From Gammaproteobacteria bacterium (lineage in GTDB: Bacteria > Pseudomonadota > Gammaproteobacteria > Arenicellales > JAOTYS01), in the NCBI GenBank assembly GCA_029861795.1, contig JAOTYS010000176.1:1-8771 (forward strand): 8,771 nucleotides of DNA, written 5' to 3'. Below, piece after piece: positions 1 to 5,824 of the stretch (position 1 is its first letter; each line of letters begins with the position of its first letter). A model generated the notes under the pieces. It was not told the DNA's origin, searched no databases, and saw nothing but the letters and a program-made list of their open reading frames with translations. The translations under genes were made by a program, and so were the position numbers.

Positions 1-196
1 GGTATGATATCTGGGTTACCTCAATACCAGCGATGGCCTCAGGAATGCCCTCTCCACCTATGCCCCTATTGATAATCAACTTTGGAATCTCAAGGGAAAA
101 ATAGACAAACGGCATCGATATAGCAGTCAGAACTATGACATGGATCTGACCCTTCAGAGTATGCGAAAGGATGTAGCGGTAGAGTGACTGTTCCAT
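1..196 (-). CDS. ABC exporter, N-terminal end (partial; gene leaves window on the left)
   Basis: Reading the minus strand from an ATG at 196 gives 65 residues that stay open to the window edge. The start is firm because an in-frame TAA lies one codon upstream; no clear Shine-Dalgarno precedes it. The peptide begins MEQSLYRYILSH, then has a hydrophobic stretch (about residues 18-36, ending FVYFSLEIPKLIIN), then GIGG and GIEVTQISY. A short amphipathic leader, a first membrane helix and an LPK-IIN-like segment are what I know from the start of one class of fused transmembrane/ATPase ABC exporters in proteobacteria. Such a protein would move a lipid, glycan or peptide across the inner membrane. 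It is divergent from the glycosyltransferase at 331, which fits export of that pathway's product. The transmembrane remainder and the ATPase domain are not visible, so the family call rests on the N-terminus only. Confidence 0.5.
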   Translation of the reverse strand, partial: MEQSLYRYILSHTLKGQIHVIVLTAISMPFVYFSLEIPKLIINRGIGGEGIPEAIAGIEVTQISY

Positions 197-330
197 TCGT
201 TAAGCTGGGCGTCGCAAGAGTGCTTTAGAGGTTGTTCTTGGTTGTAGGACGTGGTTGGTTTGCTGGCTGCATCATGTTCTGAATAGATGGGTTAAGATGA
301 TATCATTTTTTGTGCTGCGCGTTATCGAAG
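197..330. promoter_or_regulatory. Divergent intergenic region between ABC exporter and GT4 gene
   Basis: This 134-bp gap separates two divergent starts and must hold the upstream control of both genes. I see no convincing -35/-10 pair. It contains several GGTTG-type repeats (about 230-260) and a 10-bp perfect palindrome ATGATATCAT at 297-306 that runs into six T residues (306-311). The palindrome has no loop and is not a credible terminator; it could be an operator. The regulatory role is inferred from gene layout only. Confidence 0.5.
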
Positions 331-1581
331 ATGTCAGTATGTTACGTACTTAAAGGTTACCCGAGACTTTCGGAGACCTTTATCTCACAAGAGATATTGG
401 CTCTAGAAAGAACGGGTCTTGATCTGCGACTTATTTCATTGCGTCATCCTACAGAATCGATGACTCATCCGATTCACTCTTGCATTCGCGCATCGGTGAC
501 ATATCTTCCCGAATATTTATATCAAGACCCTGCGCGCGTGGTACGTGCATGGCATAAGGCGCGCAGCCTGCCAGGCTACCGCATCGCACGTCGCAAATGG
601 TTGACTGATCTATTGCGAGATCCGAGCGCCAATCGAGTCCGACGGTTCGGACAAGCATTAGTGCTGGCTGCGGAATTGCCAAGTGACGTCCAGCATCTCC
701 ACGCGCATTTTTTGCATACGCCAGCATCCGTGACGCGATACGCGAGCCATATGGTTGATATACCCTGGAGTTGCTCGGCCCATGCTAAGGACATTTGGAC
801 CACTCCCAAATGGGAAATCAGGACAAAACTGAAAGAGTGCAATTGGGTGGTGACCTGCACCATAGCGAATCTAAGCTATCTGCGCTCGCTTAGTCCGGAT
901 CCAGATCGCATCACCCTGAGCTACCACGGGCTGGACTTTGATCGTTTCCCTCCCCCTGCCGAGTGTCGCTCTGCCCAGCGCGGGGCCGATCCGTCAGCTC
1001 CGGTGATTATGCTGTCGGTAGGTCGGGCAGTAGAGAAGAAAGGTTATGAATGTCTTCTTGATACACTTGCCGGGCTTCCACAAGATCTAGCGTGGCGGCT
1101 GGTTCATATTGGTGGTGGACCCTTGATGGACAAGCTAAAAGCTCAGGCCACCGCTTTGGGAATCGAGGATCGCATCAGTTGGCAAGGTACAGCGGCCCAT
1201 GACCAGGTGCTGACGGCATACCGATCGGCGGATCTTTTTGTGCTCCCTTGCCGCATAGCGAAGGACGGAGATCGTGATGGTCTGCCAAACGTACTGCTTG
1301 AGGCTCAGAGTCAGAAATTGCCTTGTGTCAGCACTAGGATATCCGGGATTCCCGAACTTATTGAAGATGAAGTCACTGGTTTGCTAGTGGAGCAGCAAGA
1401 CATCGATGGACTGAGGCGCGCGCTTTATCGCCTTATGAGCGACCCAGAATTGCGGGTGCGACTAGGAAACGCCGGCTATCAACGTGTCCGCAAAAAATTT
1501 TCGCTTCCATCGGAGATCAGGAAACTTGCACGAAAGTTTGATTTAGCGAAAGTGACCCCCCTGAGGCTAACTGCCGGATAA
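331..1581 (+). CDS. GT4-type glycosyltransferase (GT-B fold), exopolysaccharide or glycolipid type
   Basis: A 416-residue protein that should transfer a sugar from a nucleotide-sugar donor to a lipid-linked or small-molecule acceptor at the cytoplasmic face of the membrane. I chose ATG 331 over the in-frame TTG at 310 because family members begin close to the motif seen here as YVLKGYPRLSETFI (residues 5-18). Other marks: HAHFLHTP (124-131) in the N-terminal Rossmann half; SVGRAVEKKGYE (229-240), the usual opening of the C-terminal donor-binding half; HIGGGP (259-264); and DGDRDGLPNVLLEA (312-325), the nucleotide-sugar motif. The first acidic residue of the EX7E motif is Asp316, with Glu324 as the second. 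No membrane segment or signal peptide is visible. It is divergent from the ABC exporter and is followed after 59 bp by a phosphatase. Family is clear; donor and acceptor sugars cannot be read. Confidence 0.5.
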   Translation: MSVCYVLKGYPRLSETFISQEILALERTGLDLRLISLRHPTESMTHPIHSCIRASVTYLPEYLYQDPARVVRAWHKARSLPGYRIARRKWLTDLLRDPSANRVRRFGQALVLAAELPSDVQHLHAHFLHTPASVTRYASHMVDIPWSCSAHAKDIWTTPKWEIRTKLKECNWVVTCTIANLSYLRSLSPDPDRITLSYHGLDFDRFPPPAECRSAQRGADPSAPVIMLSVGRAVEKKGYECLLDTLAGLPQDLAWRLVHIGGGPLMDKLKAQATALGIEDRISWQGTAAHDQVLTAYRSADLFVLPCRIAKDGDRDGLPNVLLEAQSQKLPCVSTRISGIPELIEDEVTGLLVEQQDIDGLRRALYRLMSDPELRVRLGNAGYQRVRKKFSLPSEIRKLARKFDLAKVTPLRLTAG

Positions 1582-1640
1582 ACCATGGCGAGATCTAGGT
1601 ATCCATGCTCGACTCCGCCTGAGATGTACATAAGTCCAGA

Positions 1641-2261
1641 ATGACAATGGTTCGCATTGCGATGATTCGACACGGCCCCACCGAGTGGAATGACATCCGT
1701 AGGATTCAAGGCCAGACCGACATTCCGCTTAGTGCACGTGGACGCCGTTTGGTCTCCACTTGGTCAGTGCCAGCCGAATTCGATGACTTTGACTGGATTG
1801 TGAGTCCCTTACAACGGGCAATAGAAACGGCGAGAATACTAACTTCGACGAAGATCATCCCGGAGCCAGCACTAAAGGAGATGCATTGGGGGCAGTGGCA
1901 GGGTCAGACTATTGAGGATATTCGCAAACTGCGACCCCACCAGCTCAATCAAAACGAGGCCCGCGGCATTGATTTTGAACCTCCGGGTGGTGAAAGCCCT
2001 AGGTTAGTCCAACGACGCTTGAGCAGGTGGTTCAGCGATGTAAGAAACCGCAATCGCTCGGTGGTCGCTGTGACACATAAGGGCGTCATCCGTGCGACAT
2101 ACGCACTTGCTACCGGCTGGAATATGATCAGCGATCCTGCCGTGGAACTTAATTGGTGTTGTGCGCATGTTTTCCAACTCGACGATAACGCTTTGCCGTC
2201 GTTGTTGCACCTTAACATTCCATTGTCAAATTATGATTGGTCAATGAGCTCCGGGATCTGA
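1641..2261 (+). CDS. Histidine phosphatase superfamily protein (phosphoglycerate mutase-like)
   Basis: A 206-residue cytoplasmic enzyme of the branch that removes phosphate through a phospho-histidine intermediate. The signature IRHGPTEWN gives nucleophile His11 with Arg10. SPLQRA supplies Arg59, LKEMHWGQWQG supplies acid/base candidate Glu80, and VTHKGVIRA supplies the second histidine His146, so the active site looks complete. Length is normal for cobalamin-phosphatase or sugar-phosphatase relatives, but no cobalamin gene is nearby. Beside a glycosyltransferase and an O-methyltransferase it may dephosphorylate a sugar phosphate or pathway intermediate; that is inference. An in-frame TGA at 1620-1622 limits the start to ATG 1641 or ATG 1647, and neither has a strong ribosome site. 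The next gene starts 4 bp after its stop, so the two are almost certainly co-transcribed. Confidence 0.5.
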   Translation: MTMVRIAMIRHGPTEWNDIRRIQGQTDIPLSARGRRLVSTWSVPAEFDDFDWIVSPLQRAIETARILTSTKIIPEPALKEMHWGQWQGQTIEDIRKLRPHQLNQNEARGIDFEPPGGESPRLVQRRLSRWFSDVRNRNRSVVAVTHKGVIRATYALATGWNMISDPAVELNWCCAHVFQLDDNALPSLLHLNIPLSNYDWSMSSGI

Positions 2262-2265
2262 TTCT

Positions 2266-3045
2266 ATGCTTTATAAGTTTCTTAGACGCACAGCATACAA
2301 ACTCGGTTACGACTTTTCGCTGCGAAAACTACCTCAGTACGCTGCTCTCAAACGCGAACTGAAGATTCCCCGTGACTTGGAGCCAGAGTTTGTGGATATC
2401 TATACGAGATGTAAAGATTTTACTTTGACTTCGGTAGAACGGATGTATGCCTTGTATCAGGGTGTCAAACACATCCATGCTCACAATATTCCAGGCGATT
2501 TGGTGGAATGCGGAGTATGGCGGGGCGGAAGCTGTATGGTAATGGCTTTGACTCTATTGAGCCTTGGGGACCAGAGTCGCAAGATATACTTATATGATAC
2601 TTTTGCTGGAATGACACGACCTGATGAGGTCGATATTCATTTGCGTGATGGCTCTGAGCAAATTTCCCGCTGGGAGTTGTTTCAGCAGCAAGATCATAAC
2701 GAATGGTGTTATGCACCGTTACAAGATGTAAAGCGTAATCTCATTTCTACTGATTATCCTCAAGACTCAATCATTTTTGTGGAGGGTGACGTGGAATCCA
2801 CCATACCAGCGTGCGCTCCTGATAAAATCTCTCTATTACGACTCGACACAGATTGGTTCAAGTCTACCTACCATGAGCTTGTACACCTGTTTCCACGATT
2901 AAGTCGGAATGGGGTACTCGTTGTGGACGACTATGGCGCCTATGAGGGATCGCGCAAGGCGGTGGACCGCTATTTTTCAGAGCAGCACCAGAGTATTTTG
3001 CTCCATAGAATAGATACCGCTGGGCGCATAGGTATTAATGCCTGA
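2266..3045 (+). CDS. TylF/MycF-family O-methyltransferase (macrocin O-methyltransferase-like)
   Basis: A 259-residue SAM-dependent methyltransferase of the family that methylates sugar hydroxyls on macrolides and occurs in many glycan loci. The SAM-binding motif is GDLVECGVWRGGS (77-89), followed by LYDTFAGM (109-116). The metal-binding set expected from MycF is present: Asp194 in LRLDTDWFKST, then Asp221 and Asp222 in VLVVDDYGAYEGSRKAVD. Length is typical. The first 50 residues are a basic helical lead-in without a clear membrane span. The start ATG is preceded by GGGA nine bases upstream and lies 4 bp after the phosphatase gene. The likely role is O-methylation of the sugar added by the upstream glycosyltransferase; substrate and position are unknown. 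The cyclase gene follows after 50 bp on the same strand and could share the transcript. Confidence 0.5.
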   Translation: MLYKFLRRTAYKLGYDFSLRKLPQYAALKRELKIPRDLEPEFVDIYTRCKDFTLTSVERMYALYQGVKHIHAHNIPGDLVECGVWRGGSCMVMALTLLSLGDQSRKIYLYDTFAGMTRPDEVDIHLRDGSEQISRWELFQQQDHNEWCYAPLQDVKRNLISTDYPQDSIIFVEGDVESTIPACAPDKISLLRLDTDWFKSTYHELVHLFPRLSRNGVLVVDDYGAYEGSRKAVDRYFSEQHQSILLHRIDTAGRIGINA

Positions 3046-3082
3046 CTTCACCGATGTCGATGCAAGCCCGAACTAAGTCAGG
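3041..3082. repeat. 8-bp inverted repeat between TylF-like gene and cyclase, covering the cyclase ribosome site
   Basis: CCTGACTT (3041-3048) and AAGTCAGG (3075-3082) are perfect inverted copies with a 26-base loop. The left arm contains the TGA of the methyltransferase. The right arm contains most of AGGA (3080-3083), the only Shine-Dalgarno-like run before the cyclase GTG at 3096. A competing small hairpin, AAGT-CAGG-ACTT (3075-3086), uses the same bases. An 8-bp repeat at this distance is common by chance, so the only support is its position. Confidence 0.5.
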
Positions 3083-3095
3083 ACTTGTGTGTTAA

Positions 3096-4442
3096 GTGAG
3101 CTATATCCTGGGCAATATCCGGAAACTTTTCGCCGAATATCTCAGCACCCCAAGATATTCGAGCTTGCCCACGCGTGTGCGTGCAGCGATACGGAGTCAA
3201 CAGCAGGCCAGCGAGATACTTATTGGTTGGATTCAACTAGGTGTGTTAGCGCTGTTTGCGTCGCTCTATGCTGTAGCGCCCAAGACTTTTTCTGATCAGA
3301 TTGACTTCGCCCCTGTGCCTTGGGCATTAAGCGTGTATTTTCTGTTTACGCTCTTTCGTCTAGTTGGTGCCCACAAGAATCTCCTGACTAATTCGGTACT
3401 TTATTTGTCTGTGATTGTGGATATGTTTTTGCTTTACGCGTTGATCTGGAGCTTTCACGTACAATATATGCAGCCACCTTCGTTCTATCTGAAGGCCCCT
3501 TCACTACTCTATGTTTTTATATTCATCGCACTGCGCGCGTTACGGTTCGAAGCTCGATTTGTGATTTTTACCGGTTTAATTGCCGCTGCAGGATGGCTGC
3601 TGATGGTCTGGTATGTGATCGCCATGGATCCGTCCGATCCCATGATTACGCGGGATTATGTGGAGTATCTGACGTCCAACAGTGTTCTCGTTGGCGCAGA
3701 AGTTGATAAGGTCATTTCCATTCTGGTTGTTACTGCAATTTTAGCGATTTCTATCAGTCGTGGACGACAGCTTCTGGTTCGGTCAGTAATCGAAGGCACT
3801 ACCGCTCGTGATCTTTCCCGTTTTGTGCCGACGCAGGTTGTGGAGCAAGTAACCCATGCAGACCATAGACTTGAAGCTGGGGAAGCCGAAATCAAACAAA
3901 CTACTATTTTGTTTGTGGATATCGAGGGATTTACGTCGCTCAGTGAGTCTATCTCGCCGGAGCAACTTATCAGAACACTCAACGAATATTATGCTGCGGT
4001 CGCCGAGCCCATTAGAAATCACAATGGCGTCATTAATCAATTTCAAGGAGATGCAATTTTGGCGACATTCAATTTGTCTGAACATCAGGGCGACCACGCC
4101 ACAAACGCTGTAAAGGCGGCACTTGATATTCAGAAAATTCTTAAGGATAGGACTTTCGGAGAAGGATCTAGATTGAGATCGCGTATAGGAATCAACACGG
4201 GGACTGTGGTAGGAGGTCTTGTGGGTACGCCCGACCGTCTAAGTTATACGGTACACGGTGATGCTGTGAATATCGCGGAACGTTTAGAGAAGCTGAACAA
4301 AGAATATGGAACAAGAATTATCGTATCGGATGATACCTGCGAGCTGGCGGGCCGACAGTGTTTTTCTTTCAAAGAGCTAGGTGAGGTGAAAATTCGTGGT
4401 CGACAAACACAAACACTGATCTATGAGTTACCAGTCGAGTAG
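3096..4442 (+). CDS. Membrane-anchored class III adenylate/guanylate cyclase
   Basis: A 448-residue integral membrane enzyme predicted to make cAMP (possibly cGMP). About six hydrophobic helices are visible at 41-62, 74-91, 101-121, 136-150, 153-176 and 206-221. A linker contains RDLSRFVPTQVVEQV (238-252), typical just before such catalytic domains. The cyclase domain runs from about 268 to the end. Metal-binding aspartates are Asp275 in ILFVDIEGFTSLSE and Asp319 in QFQGDAILATF. Transition-state residues Asn392 and Arg396 lie in GDAVNIAERLEKL. The substrate-selecting lysine position is Gln315 and its partner is Thr385, so base choice is less certain than in classical adenylate cyclases. The start is GTG 3096, directly after an in-frame TAA. 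The N-terminal membrane domain is not one I can name. The gene is downstream of the TylF-like gene and converges on the HD gene, with 16 bp between the stops. Confidence 0.5.
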   Translation: MSYILGNIRKLFAEYLSTPRYSSLPTRVRAAIRSQQQASEILIGWIQLGVLALFASLYAVAPKTFSDQIDFAPVPWALSVYFLFTLFRLVGAHKNLLTNSVLYLSVIVDMFLLYALIWSFHVQYMQPPSFYLKAPSLLYVFIFIALRALRFEARFVIFTGLIAAAGWLLMVWYVIAMDPSDPMITRDYVEYLTSNSVLVGAEVDKVISILVVTAILAISISRGRQLLVRSVIEGTTARDLSRFVPTQVVEQVTHADHRLEAGEAEIKQTTILFVDIEGFTSLSESISPEQLIRTLNEYYAAVAEPIRNHNGVINQFQGDAILATFNLSEHQGDHATNAVKAALDIQKILKDRTFGEGSRLRSRIGINTGTVVGGLVGTPDRLSYTVHGDAVNIAERLEKLNKEYGTRIIVSDDTCELAGRQCFSFKELGEVKIRGRQTQTLIYELPVE

Positions 4443-4458
4443 CAAAACGAATCCGTCG

Positions 4459-5094
4459 CTATAGATATCCCGCTTTACGCAAATTAGTCAGGGCACGTGA
4501 TAAGTTCGCCTGTGCAGTGGATTCGTACCGCTCACGGAAGAATTCGGTGTGATACAGAGTCGGCTGGTCTGCCAGAGATTGCATGAACTTCGCACGATTT
4601 GAATAGAACTCTTTGTCGGGTATATGGGCATACTCTTGCCGAATCGCATCACTATCTCGCTTGAATTCTGCGTGTGGTAATCCAAAACTGGATAAATCGA
4701 TATCCACCACATATTTCTCATCCTCTGATCCAGGCGGGTCGACGTGTCTGGTTATCAGGACCAATTCACATACTCTAGCGATGAATTCTGGATTTATCAG
4801 ATCGACGGCGTTATTTCGAAATAACTCAGCACTCTGTAGTTCATTGTCTTTGGCATGCAAATCGTATACGGCATCGTGAAACCACATCGCCATCTCCACC
4901 GCATCCGAGTTGTCCATAAGGTCACGGGCTAGATCGAATTGGGACAGACAATGGCTAATATGGTCACAATTATGGTACCGACGATTCGGTTCGGAGTAAC
5001 GAGTCACCAGGTCTTGATATAGATCTGATGGATCGATCTGCCTCGTTGAGATCATGCATCTTCGCCAAAGCGCGACAAAACGTTCTTCATTCAT
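4459..5094 (-). CDS. HD-domain metal-dependent phosphohydrolase (COG4339-like)
   Basis: A 211-residue cytoplasmic protein resembling predicted metal-dependent HD hydrolases, some of which carry the misleading database name NMDAR2C subunit. The metal motif is spread as RYSEPNRRYHNCDHI (32-46; His41 and His45), MWFHDAVYD (70-78; His73-Asp74) and VDIDLSSFG (130-138; Asp131, Asp133). All family landmarks are present and length is normal. The physiological substrate of this family is not established to my knowledge. HD enzymes commonly hydrolyse phosphate esters, including nucleotides, so a role in cyclic-nucleotide turnover is possible here but is inference from neighbours. ATG 5094 is the first usable start, since an in-frame TAG lies upstream; it lacks a Shine-Dalgarno. 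Its ATG overlaps the stop of a short upstream ORF. It follows the cyclic-nucleotide-binding gene by 51 bp and is probably co-transcribed with it. Confidence 0.5.
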   Translation of the reverse strand: MNEERFVALWRRCMISTRQIDPSDLYQDLVTRYSEPNRRYHNCDHISHCLSQFDLARDLMDNSDAVEMAMWFHDAVYDLHAKDNELQSAELFRNNAVDLINPEFIARVCELVLITRHVDPPGSEDEKYVVDIDLSSFGLPHAEFKRDSDAIRQEYAHIPDKEFYSNRAKFMQSLADQPTLYHTEFFRERYESTAQANLSRALTNLRKAGYL

Positions 5095-5127
5095 AGCGAC
5101 ATAGAGGATCTATTGGCGCTTTGGCGA
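5062..5127. repeat. Perfect 12-bp inverted repeat looping out the HD gene start
   Basis: TCGCCAAAGCGC (5062-5073) and GCGCTTTGGCGA (5116-5127) are exact inverted copies with a 42-base loop. On the minus-strand transcript the 5' arm lies in the leader and the 3' arm encodes residues 8-11 (Ala-Leu-Trp-Arg) of the HD protein. The start codon (5094-5092) is in the loop. By a rough equal-base estimate, about 0.05 such 12-bp repeats within 100 bp would be expected in a window this size, so chance is possible but not the favoured explanation. The most natural role is an mRNA stem that controls translation of the HD gene. Confidence 0.5.
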
Positions 5128-5135
5128 TCTAGCAT
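5091..5135 (-). CDS. Possible 14-residue leader ORF, ATGA-coupled to the HD gene
   Basis: An ORF reading MLDRQSANRSSMSL then TGA lies between the cyclic-nucleotide-binding gene and the HD gene. Its TGA (5093-5091) overlaps the HD ATG (5094-5092) as ATGA, the classic arrangement for translational coupling by re-initiation. It would also carry ribosomes through the 5' arm of the 12-bp inverted repeat. The HD start has no Shine-Dalgarno of its own, which makes coupling attractive. Against it, the leader ATG has only a weak purine run upstream and so short an ORF can arise by chance. Confidence 0.5.
   Translation of the reverse strand: MLDRQSANRSSMSL
5107..5131. repeat. Nested direct repeat in the leader of the HD gene
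   Basis: On the plus strand, GATCTA (5107-5112 and 5126-5131) brackets two copies of TTGGC (5113-5117 and 5121-5125) separated by GCT. The TTGGC copies are 8 bp apart start to start and the GATCTA copies 19 bp apart, nearly two helical turns. This could be a protein-binding site. It overlaps one arm of the 12-bp inverted repeat, so the two structures may be one element or may compete. No known operator matches that I recognise. Confidence 0.5.
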
Positions 5136-5145
5136 TAAATGACTC

Positions 5146-5613
5146 TCACGAGTGCTCCATCCCTTGAACCTTTGCTCTAAGCTCCTCATACCTATGGTGC
5201 GTCGCAACCAGTTTTTCGCTCAATTGACGCATGACGTCTAAGGCTACTTCTGGATTTTCGCTTATGAGTTTTAGGAACATTTCATCCTTGATACGCATTG
5301 CCTTGAGTTCACCTTTGGCACGCAGAGTAGCGTTTCGTGGGGAATTTGTTAAAACGCCAAGTTCACCAAACAGTTGATTTTTTCCCAATTTCGCAGTCAC
5401 CACAGTATCAGCGTCCGCGTCCATCAGTACTTCGACCTCACCGTCGGTGATTACATAGGCAGAATCCGCGGGCTCGCCCACGTGGCAAAGTATTTCTCCG
5501 TCACGAAATGTTAGTATTTCACTGGCAAAAGCCAACAGCTTGAGCTTTGCTGTCTCAAGCTTGGAAAACATTGGGATCTGGCGAAGCAGTTCCGCCTCTT
5601 GATAGAGCTCCAA
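5146..5613 (-). CDS. Stand-alone cyclic-nucleotide-binding domain protein
   Basis: A 155-residue cytoplasmic protein made almost wholly of one cNMP-binding domain of the CRP/PKA-regulatory type. Residues 13-36 lead into the beta-roll (RDGEILCHVGEPADSAYVITDGEVEV, with the usual glycines at 39, 46 and 58). The phosphate-binding cassette is FGELGVLTNSPRNAT (82-96), with Glu84 and Arg93 in the positions that contact ribose and cyclic phosphate. A C-terminal helix follows (about 121-150). There is no DNA-binding helix-turn-helix after the roll, so it is not a CRP/Fnr transcription factor; it probably senses cAMP or cGMP and acts on a partner protein. The start is TTG 5613: no ATG exists upstream before the in-frame TGA, and AGGA sits 8 bases before the TTG. 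It is upstream of the HD gene and opposite the cyclase, its likely ligand source. Confidence 0.5.
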   Translation of the reverse strand: MELYQEAELLRQIPMFSKLETAKLKLLAFASEILTFRDGEILCHVGEPADSAYVITDGEVEVLMDADADTVVTAKLGKNQLFGELGVLTNSPRNATLRAKGELKAMRIKDEMFLKLISENPEVALDVMRQLSEKLVATHHRYEELRAKVQGMEHS

Positions 5614-5621
5614 TGCTATGT

Positions 5622-5625
5622 TCCT
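5622..5625 (-). promoter_or_regulatory. Ribosome binding site that decides the TTG start of the cNMP-binding gene
   Basis: The minus strand reads AGGA here, exactly 8 bases before TTG 5613. No other start codon is available between the upstream in-frame TGA (5640-5638) and residue 1, so this site and the TTG support each other. Confidence 0.5.
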
Positions 5626-5762
5626 AGTTACTTGCCATCAGGAAACAAAGAGTCTGTTTAACTGTTCGATCTGACCCATACTACACAGTTTAGTCGCACC
5701 CGTTTGGATTTGCCCGACCACTGTCTAACGGCTGTCGCGGTACCCTCTGAACATTCAGCCAC

Positions 5763-5777
5763 TATAATGTATCATTA
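5763..5777 (+). promoter_or_regulatory. Candidate -10 box with overlapping palindrome
   Basis: TATAAT at 5763-5768 is a consensus -10 hexamer about 57 bases before the GTG at 5825. No TTGACA-like -35 occurs at 16-18 bp, so a promoter here would depend on an activator or be weak. TAATG-TAT-CATTA (5765-5777) is an inverted repeat across the -10 and the expected initiation point, a plausible repressor site. Both are pattern-based calls only. Confidence 0.5.
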
Positions 5778-5824
5778 CTTGCTTGTGTGCGAACATAGCT
5801 TACGGGAGTGAGGCCTGAAAAGCG

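Larger units (their letters stand above)
5614..5824. other. Divergent intergenic region, 211 bp
   Basis: The largest gap in the window separates the minus-strand cNMP-binding/HD pair from the plus-strand methyltransferase pair, so it should hold promoters for both. I find one good plus-strand -10 candidate (5763-5768) and the minus-strand ribosome site. For the minus strand, TAGTAT (complement of about 5682-5687) is a weak -10 candidate without a matching -35. No TGTGA-N6-TCACA CRP-type site, terminator or small RNA is recognisable. Confidence 0.5.

Noticed and set aside
8..187. Plus-strand open frame at the left edge ending in TGA at 185-187, readable as a gene tail
   Set aside because: It has an in-frame TGA at 5-7 and no start codon at its beginning, whereas the opposite strand encodes a convincing ABC exporter N-terminus over the same bases.
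310..330. TTG 310 as start of the GT4 gene
   Set aside because: It adds seven residues (MCCALSK) with no family resemblance; ATG 331 places the conserved YPRLSETFI block at its usual distance from the N-terminus.
3089..3295. 68-residue plus-strand ORF from GTG 3089
   Set aside because: It is out of frame within the cyclase N-terminal region, where the cyclase frame gives continuous membrane helices and a full domain.
3656..4097. Two minus-strand ORFs of just over 100 residues opposite the cyclase
   Set aside because: They are low-complexity antisense frames with no recognisable motif, lying over the conserved cyclase linker and catalytic core.
5146..5613. CRP/Fnr-type transcription factor call for the cNMP-binding protein
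   Set aside because: The protein ends shortly after the C-helix at 155 residues, leaving no room for a helix-turn-helix domain.
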